A stretch of 64,000 bases of DNA, from positions 19,438,501 through 19,502,500 of the forward strand of contig CM061098.1 of the NCBI GenBank assembly GCA_030770545.1, written 5' to 3'. Every line of letters starts with the position of its first letter. Position 1 is the stretch's first letter. The notes under the pieces are model-generated. The model ran no database searches, was not told the origin of the DNA, and worked only from the letters and a program-made list of their open reading frames with translations. Source of the stretch: Macropodus opercularis (lineage: Eukaryota > Chordata > Actinopteri > Anabantiformes > Osphronemidae). Below are positions 35,239 to 45,395 of this stretch, piece by piece. The position numbers were made by a program, and so were the translations under genes.

Positions 35239-37706
35239 ATGTGCAGGCTGATTCTGACAGCAGGTAAAGAGACACTGACACAAAGCTACATGCTTTCACA
35301 TGTGATGATGATCTCATCCATACAGTAGACATTCAGGCGGTTTTAGCTGTAGGTATGTACTGTTGCAATTGTCCAGTGTCGTTGTGAGTGTCCTACATCC
35401 ACACAACAAAAAGAAATAGAATGATAAAGTAGAACGTGTAAACTCACATTACTTTAAAAGAACTGAGAACTGATTTCTGATTCTGAGAACCCATGTGTCA
35501 GTAAAAAATCTAATCTGGTAAAATACAGTAAGTAAAAGGATATTTGTGTGCAAATTGCAATTTCACTTAACATGGTTTAGTCATAAATATCAATTAAATC
35601 CAATACGTTTGTTTATTTTCCTTTCTTCCTTTTCCTTCCTTTCTGCTTACAATGAAATCCTTTAACTTTCAAGGTGTCTGCTTGATCATCACCAGTTTGG
35701 GTAAGCGTAAAATATTATCTCAATGTTTTTGCAGCAGTTACTTGGTTGAAGAAGCAAATAAATTTCAAAAGTAAAGTAATCAAACCCTTTCAAACGTTTT
35801 TTTTCTTTTTTCATATTTAGCCAGCATCACAACTGCAATCTCAAGCAATTCTGGTGGTAGTTACTGTGCCGGAAAGAGTGATGGGTATTACCCCAACCCA
35901 AACAACGCAAATTGTTACTACCTGTGTTCCTGTGGACAGACCTTCGAACGATGCTGCCAGACAGGTTGCATCTACAGATCAAGCACTAATCAGTGCGAAC
36001 AACTAACCACAACCACTACTCCCACAACCACTACTCCCACAACCACTAGAGGCTTCTGCAAGGGGAAGAGTGACGGGTATTACCCCAACCCAAACAACGC
36101 AAATTGTTACTACCTGTGTTCCTGTGGACAGACCTTCGACAGATGCTGCCAGGCCGGTTGCATCTACAGATCAAGCACTAATCAGTGCGAACAACTAACC
36201 ACAACCACTACTCCCACAACCACTACTCCCACAACCACTACTCCCACAACCACTACAGGCTTCTGCAAGGGGAAGAGTGACGGGTATTACCCCAACCCAA
36301 ACAACGCAAATTGTTACTACCTGTGTTCCTGTGGACAGACCTTCGAACGATGCTGCCAGACAGGTTGCATCTACAGATCAAGCACTAATCAGTGCGAACA
36401 ACTAACCACAACCACTACTCCCACAACCACTACTCCCACAACCACTAGAGGCTTCTGCAAGGGGAAAAGTGACGGGTATTACCCCAACCCAAACAACGCA
36501 AATTGTTACTACTTGTGTTCCTGTGAACAGACCTTTGAACGATGCTGCCAGACAGGTTACGTCTACAATCCAAGCTGTGGCCGCTGTGAACAACTAACCA
36601 CAACCACTACTCCCACAACCACTACAGGCTTCTGCAAGGGGAAGAGTGACGGGTATTACCCCAACCCAAACAACGCAAATTGTTACTACCTGTGTTCCTG
36701 TGGACAGACCTTCGAACGATGCTGCCAGACAGGTTGCATCTACAGATCAAGCACTAATCAGTGCGAACAACTAACCACAACTACTACTCCCACAACCACT
36801 ACTCCCACAACCACTAGAGGCTTCTGCAAGGGGAAAAGTGACGGGTATTACTCCAACCCAAACAACGCAAATTGTTACTACTTGTGTTCCTGTGAACAGA
36901 CCTTTGAACGATGCTGCCAGACAGGTTACGTCTACAATCCAAGCTGTGGCCGCTGTGAACAACTAACCACAACCACTACTCCCACAACCACTACTCCCAC
37001 AACCACTACAGGCTTCTGCAAGGGGAAGAGTGACGGGTATTACCCCAACCCAAACAACGCAAATTGTTACTACCTGTGTTCCTGTGGACAGACCTTCGAA
37101 CGATGCTGCCAGACAGGTTGCATCTACAGATCAAGCACTAATCAGTGTGAACAACTAACCACAACCACTACTCCCACAACCACTAGAGGCTTCTGCAAGG
37201 GGAAAAGTGACGGGTATTACCCCAACCCAAACAACGCAAATTGTTACTACTTGTGTTCCTGTGAACAGACCTTTGAACGATGCTGCCAGACAGGTTACGT
37301 CTACAATCCAAGCTGTGGCCGCTGTGAACAACTAACCACAACCACTACTCCCACAACCACTACTCCCACAACCACTACAGGCTTCTGCAAGGGGAAGAGT
37401 GACGGGTATTACCCCAACCCAAACAACGCAAATTGTTACTACCTGTGTTCCTGTGGACAGACCTTCGAACGATGCTGCCAGGCCGGTTGCATCTACAGAT
37501 CAAGCACTAATCAGTGCGAACAACTAACCACAACCACTACTCCCACAACCACTACAGGCTTCTGCAAGGGGAAGAGTGACGGGTATTACTCCAACCCAAA
37601 CAACGCAAATTGTTACCACCTGTGTTCTTGGGGACAGACCATCGACAGATGCTGCCAGACAGGTTACGTCTACAATCCAAGCTGTGGCCGCTGTGTACAA
37701 CCATAA
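35239..37706 (+). CDS. Secreted mucin-like protein with ten chitin-binding (CBM14-like) domains
   Basis: The coding sequence is 35239-35263 + 35674-35700 + 35821-37706, 645 residues. The first 23 residues (MCRLILTAG then VCLIITSLAS...) form a signal peptide. Ten repeats of 47 residues follow. Each has eight Cys and the signature FCKGKSDGYYPNPNNANCYY, close to the chitin-binding tail of vertebrate chitinases (CxGKADGLYPNP) and to insect peritrophins. They start at 35862, 36054, 36261, 36453, 36630, 36822, 37014, 37191, 37383 and 37560. Between them are linkers such as TTTTTPTTTTPTTT, likely heavily O-glycosylated. No transmembrane or catalytic domain is present, so it is secreted and structural. 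I infer a multivalent chitin cross-linker in a gut or surface mucus layer. There is no stop or frameshift anywhere. Start choice: the only ATG giving a signal peptide in phase with both splice junctions. Confidence 0.8.
35862..37703 (+). repeat. Tandem coding repeat array, two alternating domain types
   Basis: The units are about 177-207 bp (141 bp domain plus variable Thr/Pro linker). Type A ends CIYRSSTNQCEQ and type B ends YVYNPSCGRCEQ. The order is A A A B A B A B A B. Units are nearly identical in DNA, including silent positions, which points to recent duplication of an A-B pair and to gene conversion. The last unit is the most diverged (LCSWGQTIDRCC). Confidence 0.88.
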
Positions 37707-37912
37707 TCTGAATTGTATCCCTCACCTGTAATGATTCTGTTTAATGTTTAATAACTGTTGTTTGCTCTTTTAAGTCCCTACTTTACCTAACGTGTTTACA
37801 GTGAATTATCTGTATGCGTCTTGTATGTTACTCATGCTCATTTCACTGCTTTGTTGCTTAACTGTACTGTAATCAAATAGATATTAGTAAATATATGATT
37901 AATCTAAATTGC

Positions 37913-37918
37913 AATAAA
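37913..37918 (+). terminator. Polyadenylation signal of the chitin-binding gene
   Basis: AATAAA 207 bp after the stop codon, the first canonical signal downstream. Confidence 0.6.
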
Positions 37919-38204
37919 ATACCACAATCACCATTTTGATTGATCTTTTAAACCACAGAATTGATACATATAAATTGTTACAAATGGCAAGAGGTGTGGC
38001 TGCTAAAGGCAGACAAACTAAGTATCTGACTCTGTTTAGAGTTGATGTTGCTCCATGTTGCTGGTCAGTCCTTCTCTGTTCCTGTTGGTCTTGTATTCAG
38101 TCGGTCTGCTTTGAGTTCTGTCTGTTCTGTTCTGTCTAAGTACTGAGCTTTAGTTTTCTAATCTTTATCATTAGTTATTGGGGGCTGGACCCAATTGGAC
38201 AGAC

Positions 38205-38490
38205 CAAGACCATTTACTCACTCATTTTCTACCGCTTCTTACTCATAGGGGTTGCGGGTGCCTGTCCCAGCTGTCTATGGGCGAGAGGCAGGGTTCACCC
38301 TGGACAGGTCACCAGTCTGTCGACACACATCTAGACGCACAACCAGTCACGCGCACACTCACACGTACGAGCAATTTTAGAGTTTCTTCCAATTAGCCTA
38401 ACTGCATGTCTTTGGACTGTGGAAGGAAGCCAGAGACCCCAGAGAGAACACACGTAGACACCGGGAGAACATGCAGACTCCACACCTGTT
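38205..38490 (+). repeat. Teleost dispersed repeat (GGGAGAACATGCAGACTCCA type)
   Basis: Contains CATTTTCTACCGCTTCTTAC, CACCCTGGACAGGTCACCAG, TTTGGACTGTGGAAGGAAGC and GGGAGAACATGCAGACTCCA in the order of a very abundant teleost interspersed repeat. A shorter piece of the same text is at 42950-43012. Not coding. Confidence 0.65.
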
Positions 38491-39550
38491 ACTGAGGTTT
38501 GTTGCGGGTTGCAGCAACGTTTTTGTCAACAACTTATCTCTTCACTTTTATCTGTTTTCTAACTGCTTGCGGCTGCTTAAGGTTTGCTAAACACGCTTGT
38601 AACACTCGAGCCCCTTCTTTCCTTTTTATTAAACGCACTGCTAATGTCTTCTCAGCTAAGCTAGTTTAACTTCCTGCTATGGCTTCTCTGTCTTCTCCTT
38701 CTTTTTCTTGCTTGGTGCCTTATGTTTAGCTCGTCCTCTGCCTCCATTAGTGTTAATGGTATCTGTAATAAGTGTGAGATAGTGGCAGCGCTGGAGGCGA
38801 CTCTGACTGATTTGGAATCTCGGCTCCGCACTGTGGAAAACCAGTCAGCTAGTCAGGCCCCGCTAGCTAGTGCGGCGCCTCCTAGCTTAGCTGCTACTCG
38901 TCCCTCAGCGGGATGTGACTGGGTGGAGGTTCATCGGATCGTAGTAGGACGCAGAGTCGCAGTCTTACAGCCTCTCTGCAGACTCTCAGCCGCCACCCGC
39001 TCGTAGCTGTAACACTCCCATCGAGACTGTGTCTGCTCCCCGACCACCTAAATTATATAAATCACAAATAAATAAAAGAGGAGAGATTCACAGGAATCTA
39101 ATAAACATCAAGACAGAACAAAGTAACAATAAAATAATTAAATGTGATCTATTAAATATCAGATCTCTCTCTTCTAAATCTCTGTTAATAAATGACTTGA
39201 TAAGTGACCATCACATAGATTTATTTAGTCTCACTGAAACCTGGCTGCAGCAGGATGAATACGTTTGTCTGAATGAGTCAACTCCAACCAGTCACATCAA
39301 CCATCATGTTCCTAGAAGTTCAGGTAGAGGTGGAGGAGTAGCAGCAATATATAACTCAGATTTATTAATTACTAGCCCTAAACATAACTATAATTCTTTT
39401 GAAAGCCTCACTCTGAGCCTTTCTCACTCAGACTGTAAAACCCAGAAACCAGGATAAGCGCAAATACAGTAAGATCGTAATACACGCAGGAGCTAATGAC
39501 TCCGGTTACGCCATCAAGTCAGCAAACATTGAATCTGTGTGTCTGTGGAG
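38490..39550 (+). mobile_element. L2-type LINE, copy G (5' UTR, ORF1 start, endonuclease start)
   Basis: The 5' leader at 38490-38720 matches copies D and L. The ORF1 start carries ICNKCEIVAALEATLTDLES, a possible Cys pair plus coiled coil, at 38752-38812. The endonuclease N-terminus LLNIRSLSSKSLLINDLISD and LFSLTETWLQQDE is at 39150-39270, followed by SGRGGGVAAIYNSDL. At about 39452 it jumps to a different part of ORF1 (YSKIVIHAGANDSG), which resembles the esterase-like ORF1 domain of CR1/L2 elements. The order is therefore scrambled. Confidence 0.75.
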
Positions 39551-39559
39551 ATTCTTTTT

Positions 39560-39690
39560 CATCCAGGTGAAGTTGTCTGAAGGTTGAGTCATGGCAACTG
39601 GACTTCTTCTAGTTAGTAGAAACGTTTCACCACCTATCCAGGTGGCTTCATCAGTCTGTGGGTTTCCCACAGTTGCCATGACCTTTAGAC
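39560..39690 (+). repeat. Inverted-repeat element (GTTGCCATGAC ends)
   Basis: GAGTCATGGCAACTGG at the left and CAGTTGCCATGAC at the right form inverted ends. Inside is GAAACGTTTCACCACCTATC, followed by a CAGGTGGCTTCATCAG block familiar from fish genomes. Probably a small MITE. Confidence 0.4.
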
Positions 39691-40530
39691 ATTCGGTGAA
39701 TATCGACTCTCTGGAATCGATACTTCGATACCCGATGGCCGATAGTTTGGAGTCGATACTTTCTTAAGTATCGCTCGATACTCTCCTAATAAAAACATGC
39801 AATTACTTTTCACTTCTGACCGTTTTTAGTTTTTAACTTAATGTGTTATAAGATATAAAAAATGAAATGAACCATTATTTTACTTCCCCAAATATGCAAT
39901 GAGCTAAGTCAGGTTTGCCCAATACCTCGATCGTTGAGGTAGTTTGACAAAATCCCACGTAGGCAGCTGTGAAAAAGAATCCGCACCGTAGAGCAGCTGG
40001 AACCTGCACATGCGCAGACCAGCTGAGCGGCAGAGACGTTTCTATACGTGGACACGCACAATATCCGCGGTTAGAAGCGGCTTTAAAAGCCGTAGAAATA
40101 TGCGCCGAAGCTGCCGATACATGAACATGTGCTCACACACGCACCAGCTGCAGCGGAAACATCCCGGTGATGTTTTAACTGTTAAATATTTACTGTTTTG
40201 TTCTACTTGAGCACTATGAACCCTTCAATTTAAGAAATAGTATTTTGTATTAATTTAAATTTTATTTATTATAATTTAAAATAGATATTTTTTCATATTT
40301 GAATTTAATTTACTTATTGATCTAATTTATTATAATTTTATTATTAGCATTTAAGCAAGTATTTCTGTTCATGAGCATTATTCATGTTGCCATAAAGATA
40401 TTAATCAACACTGTGCAATGATGATTTGCCTTTAAGGTGCAAAAAGTATCGTTATCGTCGATACTGGCCCTGTAGTTACTTGGTATCGAATCGATACCAA
40501 ATTTCATGGTATCGCCCATCACTAGTCACA
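39690..40530 (+). repeat. Probable hAT-like non-autonomous DNA element (GATACC-rich ends)
   Basis: Both ends are rich in ATCGATAC/GTATCGAT motifs. The right end reads, in reverse, AGTGATGGGCGATACC, like hAT termini. The middle (40210-40380) is AT-rich without ORFs. Exact ends and target duplication were not resolved. Confidence 0.35.
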
Positions 40531-40674
40531 CCCTAGTGGGGTGTTCATTTGCCAAAACAATGTTAACAGCGATGACATGTTTAGACGTCCATCCCACCTT
40601 GGATGGAGTCTCTGCTCTCTAGTAACATGGCCAAGTTGATTAGACTCCCTAAACCATGACCCAGAGTGGAGCCA

Positions 40675-41215
40675 GGACGCAGAGTCTCAGTCTTTCAGCC
40701 TCTCTGCAGACTCTCAGCCGCCACCCGCTCGTAGCTGTAACACTCCCATCGAGACTGTGTCTGCCCCCCGACCACCCAAATTATATAAATCACAATAAAT
40801 AAAAGAGGAGAGATTCACAGGAAACTAATAAACATCAAGACAGAACAAAGTAACAATAAAAGAATTAAATGTGCTCTATTAACCCTTGCGCGGCCTTCGA
40901 GGGATCAAAATGAAAACAGGGGGCGCTCTAAGCTCAAAAACCACACAAGGGTTGGATAAAACAGCAACACGCTTCATCTAGATGAACGGTTGGATAAACT
41001 TGTTCATCATAGACCCACACGTGTTCATTGCTTGGATGTATCACCCACCACGGCTGTTTTAACTAACCCGTGTGTGTTTTTGAGCTTTGGTGCCCCCTAG
41101 TTTACAGTGGAGTCATTTTGACCCCACGAGGGTTAAGTCAGATCTGTTAATAAAGGACTTGATGAGTGACCATCGCATAGATTTATTCAGTCTCGCTGAA
41201 ACCTGGCTACCTTAA
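40675..41215 (+). mobile_element. L2-type LINE, copy H, carrying a MITE
   Basis: Matches copy G from ORF1/UTR (GACTCTCAGCCGCCACCCGC) through GGAGAGATTCACAGGAAACT to the endonuclease start (TTCAGTCTCGCTGAAACCTG). It is interrupted at a TTAA by the element at 40883-41132. The L2 sequence resumes after the second TTAA. Confidence 0.8.
40883..41132 (+). mobile_element. piggyBac-like MITE with TTAA target duplication
   Basis: 250 bp flanked on both sides by TTAA (40879-40882 and 41133-41136) inside L2 copy H, so the empty site is known from copy G. Ends are CCCTTGCGCGG...TCAAAATGA and, reversed, CCCTCGTGGGGTCAAAATGA. The inverted similarity continues inside (GGGGGCGCTCTAAGCTCAAA against the reverse of the right side). 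TTAA duplication with CCC ends is the piggyBac hallmark. No ORF, hence non-autonomous. Confidence 0.8.
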
Positions 41216-41339
41216 TGTTCATGTCATGGTGTGGTGAGTGGCAGTAAAAGTGTGTCACATTATGAGGCAGTTAGTTTGGTGTCGTTGCAGTACAATGTCT
41301 TGTTTCTGGAACCGTGTTCAAGGGCCATGGACTGACACC

Positions 41340-41460
41340 CAACCATGAACCAACACCCGGAGCAGTGGGCAGCCAACGCTGCGGGTAGCAGTTTGGTGCC
41401 TTGCTCAAGGATGACCTCAGTCGGACCTGCTGAACCTGGGGCAGTGACTTAAACATCACG
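41340..41460 (+). repeat. Teleost dispersed repeat (GGAGCAGTGGGCAGCCA type)
   Basis: CGGAGCAGTGGGCAGCCAAC followed by TTTGGTGCCTTGCTCAAGGA and CCTCAGTCGGACC matches a common fish repeat block. Class not assigned. Confidence 0.5.
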
Positions 41461-42635
41461 AAGGTGATGCCTGTGTGAAAGCACCTTTAAGGCACCTTAT
41501 TTAAGCGTTTACACATCAACAAAGGAATCCAGTTTAGATTTTCTCTGTGTCGGCAAAGCATAAGAAAAAGACAATGATTTTTCCTCAGTCATATTATTAG
41601 ACAGATGACAAATGATATTAAATTCTAGAAATCATGACAGTTTGTAACAGCTGACATCATTACTGGTTTCAGTTTTGTATAAATGGCTGCTCCTCACGTG
41701 TGTGGCTCTACTGGAAAAACCAGATCTAAGAATTTTAATCAGTGGGTTTGACTCCGAGGTCATCTGGAGTAATTAGGACATTCCTTTGTAGCTACACTTT
41801 AGATACTAGTAGTAGCAAGTAGGTACTGTACACATGACCAGCAACAGTCAGTCAGATGCTGGTGGTTTGAAACAAATTTGTTGTTGTGCAATCATTTTTT
41901 TTCCAAATACGAATATATTTAAAATAAAGAAACACATCAGAGTTTGAGTTGACTAATAAAAACTAACGTGTAACATATTGTTTATAAGAAAAAAGTCACT
42001 CTGCATTTTGAACCTGATGAGAGCTCCTTAAGGTTCCTGGCATTAGGGGCGACGCCACATTTTCATTCACACACAGAAAACACAAAGACACTTAGGTTGT
42101 TTATAGTTTGTGTTTCAAGTGATGTGTGGAACTTCCTGTTATGCTTCTGGTCCTCCAGGCCTTTAATGGACTCTCACTCGCTTTCTACTGCTTTGTCCTT
42201 TGTTTTTAATCCTGAGAAACGTTCATTTCTAACAAGGCGTCTAATCTTTCTAGAGTTGCTGCTGTCGGCAGGTTCTCAGCCTGAGGGTGAATGGATACTT
42301 TCCAGCACAATCCAACCCATTTTACGCTCCCTTCATGCAGTTCCCAGGCACCAGCAACAGGTGGCGCTTTGCTCACGAGACCTGCTTCAGGTTTAAGCGT
42401 GTTGACAGGAGGTACAGCAGCCTACTATTCTGTAGAATCATATCTTTATTTTGTTTAGGCAGGATCGTCGTAGGTGTTGAAACTAGTGATGTCACCACTT
42501 CATACAGTTATCACTGACATATTCTAACTCCATAAAACGCTGGATGTTAACCTTTAAATGAACTGGCTCTGAGTTTATTTAACAGTTAAACTTATACAGA
42601 AGCTTCTTTAATTTAATTCAACAGGACAAAACAAT
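41461..42635 (+). other. Non-coding interval
   Basis: No gene seen. The frames at 42097-42517 have no recognisable domain. Confidence 0.4.
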
Positions 42636-42850
42636 ACAACTATGTAGAATTACATAGAACATCCAGCAAATCCCACTGAGCACCAGGAGGAGGAAACTCT
42701 GCCTCGGCTGGTTGTCGTCAGGGAATAGAGAAGAGCAAAAAAAGACAAAAAGCTCACAGCCTGATAGCATAACCACGTCTCTGAGGCATCATACTGCCTG
42801 ATGCCAGCAGGAAGCTTGTTCCAGAGAAAGGGAGCATGGCAGGAAGAATC
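42636..42850 (-). repeat. Diverged LINE 3' end (L2/Rex-like)
   Basis: Minus-strand text resembles L2 3' UTR wording (CTCTGCCTCGGCTGGTTGTC, AGGGAATAGAGAAGAG) followed by a C-terminal coding remnant near 42810-42840. Too diverged to classify more finely. Confidence 0.35.
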
Positions 42851-43012
42851 CCTGCAGCCAGCTGGCGTCTAATGCTACACCTGCTGATCAGTTCACCCGC
42901 AGAATATGCTTTCCATGCGTTTTTGATCGTCCACGTACTCTAATGCGATGGCCCTCGGACGGACTGGGGACCTGTCCCGGCCTCTTGCTCAGTGACAGCT
43001 GGATAGATGGAT

Positions 43013-44595
43013 GTCAGAAACACAAGCTAGAAACAGGCATTGACTGACACATCAACAGGGAATCATGAAGGTGGCGAGTCATCAAATTAACAAAGGAATG
43101 CAGCTTTTCCATACAAGCAAAGGTGGATCCTGAGTCACAGCCAGCGACCACAAGGAACTTAGCGCCACGCGGTTTTCCCATGCCTTCCTTTGATCGTCTT
43201 GTTATCTGCATTTCCTGTAAACCACACGTGCTGGACATCACAGCATCTACACACATGTAACACACGCTGTCTAATCAGGACGTCAGGTCAGTTGTGCTTC
43301 ATCACCTCATCACCTTGATTTTACTGTTGTATTAGGCTTTATTTCAACCAGCTCTTAAGCAAATCAAACTAAAAGTTTAAAACAACCTTCTGTATTGACT
43401 CTGAAGTTATGAATCATCGAAAACAGCACCCAGTTCTGTGGTGTTTTTAACCTCTTAGAACCACATGCCTGCACATAAAAGGAAGCAACAAATGAATTCA
43501 CAGTCCCAATTAATTAATTAGCCTCATTCTTTTTCCTGTCACCTACACCTCCTGTATCTGAGCAGAATGAGGAACAGAGCCTGTTGGCACCGGACTGTGA
43601 ATTCTACCCCTGCACGCGATGATCTTACGGGAATGTTAGGGCTTGGTTGGCAGTGAACGTGTCAGTAAACAAGCAATGCTCTAATTACACCAGCAAAGGC
43701 CCTGAGACAAATCCTTCATTACTGTTCTCATGGCACCTTTGATGATTTTTTCCTGTTGACCTTTTAGACAAATGAAACCACTAATGACGCTACGGTGTAA
43801 CCAACCGTGACAAAAATGCAGCCGTGCCAGCAGCAGGTTCCTGCACGCGTGACAGTTTGACCAACATACTTACCTGGTGACACAGTGAACTGAACCAAAA
43901 GCTATGAACAGAATCATTTCATTATTTGTACACACAGAACAGAACTGCAGGACAATTCATAGACAAACATGGACTAATGAGAAGGAGCAGTGACCTTGGA
44001 TGGACAACTGGACTGTGTCTCCTAATATCACAGCAACAGCAAATAGAGCTGAGGTGTATTTACTTTTTATTCTGGTGAGAGATGCATCTGAGCTATTAGA
44101 GGAGATCGTGTTCTCACCTTTTGGCCAAGTTAACCTCACCTGCCTGTGCCCACCACTGGACCACTGGTTAGGTTATGCTTTTATTTTGTAGGATGTGGGT
44201 AACTACAAGGCTGTGTTTGGCCTAAAAGCAGAAGCTGACAACTGTGACGAGCGACTCTCCTTTGCTGCTGCTGTGTGTGTCACAGCTGACATGTCAGAGC
44301 CCAAGTTCCTCTTTATGTGTGTGTTAACTGATCAACCTGCATTATTAGCCTGGGGGAGATGTGAATACTAAGGCTGCCTCATTACGCAAACCAGTCAGTG
44401 TAGTGAAAGGAAACATGAAGCTGCAGCAGATTCTGAGAAGGCTTCCAGAAGGTCATAAAGGTGAGAGAAGACTGTGACACGTGTGATAGCACTGTGTCCA
44501 GAGGATAGAGGACCATCCATCCATCCCCCTAACAGGAAACCAGATCATCACGAGTCCTTTTTAGGTTAGTGACACCTCGTAGTTTCATCATGATA
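43013..44595 (+). other. Non-coding interval
   Basis: About 1.6 kb without recognisable genes. Short frames lack domains. A 30-bp patch near 44104 resembles the U2 snRNA 5' end and is discussed under rejected items. Confidence 0.45.
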
Positions 44596-44597
44596 GT

Positions 44598-45395
44598 TAA
44601 TTCAATTCAATTCAATTCAACTTTATTTATATGGCGCCAATTCACAACATCAGTTATCTCAAGGCACTTTACAAGTAAGGTTTTAAGACCTTACACAACT
44701 AAACCCAACAATTCCCACATAGAGCAGCTTTTAATTGTAGCCAATCGATAAATTGTACAGTTAAATAGCGACAGCGGAGGAAAAACTCCCTCTCTAACGA
44801 GGAAGAAACCTCCAGCAGACCCAGGCTCAGTGTGGGAGAACATCTGCCTTGACCGGTTGGGGTGAGGGGATAGAGAAGAGAGAAAAGAACACAACAACAA
44901 CAAAACAAGCAGCAACAGAACACAGGCTGGATGGTTGGACCAGCAACTGAACACTGGAGACACACGACTCTGAGTCTGACGATACCTGGAGATGAGAATA
45001 GAGACAGAAAGAGAGAAGCACAACTAGGAGAGAACAGAGACAACGTTAGTCACATGTGGACATGGAGGCATGTTAGTGGATGGAATAGATAGAAAACCAG
45101 AGGAGCTCAGTGAATGAAGGAGGTTCCAGCATCTAAGCCTGTAGCAGCTGAACTAAGAGATGGATCAGAGGAACCAGAACCATCTCTAACTATACACTTT
45201 TAAAAAAAGAAAGGTTTTAAGCCTAGTTTTCAAACTAGAGAGGGCGTCTGCTGCTAGAACCTGAACTGGAAGCTGGTTCCACATAGAGGAGCTTGGAGCT
45301 AAAGGCTCTGCCTCCCGTTCTACAGGTAGAAACTCTAGGAACCACCAGTAGACCAGCTCTGAGAAGCAAGGTTCTGTTGGAGCAGAAGGTTAATG
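44598..45395 (-). mobile_element. L2-type LINE, copy I (3' UTR and C-terminal block, minus strand)
   Basis: Starts with four ATTCA-type units and ACTTTATTTATATGGCGCC. The full 3' UTR and the C-terminal coding block (GLLVVPRVSTCRTGGRAFSS equivalent) follow. It shows the uninterrupted order that reveals the Gypsy insertion in copy F. Confidence 0.85.

Larger units (their letters stand above)
34980..37920 (+). other. Gene span: secreted chitin-binding mucin-like protein (transcript model)
   Basis: Proposed structure: non-coding exon 1 about 34980-35024 (donor GTAAGT), a possible small exon 35112-35133 with a weak donor, coding exon 35232-35263 (donor GTAAAG), a 27-bp micro-exon 35674-35700 (acceptor TTTCAAG, donor GTAAGC), and the large last exon from 35821 (T-rich tract then CATATTTAG). 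The poly(A) signal AATAAA is at 37913-37918. All coding junctions agree in phase (both are phase 1), which strongly supports the model. Exon 1 and the small exon are less certain. Confidence 0.7.

Noticed and set aside
36402..36962. Two identical 63-residue minus-strand frames within the chitin-binding gene.
   Set aside because: Antisense shadows of the coding repeat; they recur with repeat spacing.
44102..44135. U2 snRNA-like patch (ATCGTGTTCTCACCTTTTGG and following bases).
   Set aside because: Only about 30 bp resemble the U2 5' end with mismatches, and the next conserved elements (branch-site pairing region, Sm site) are absent.
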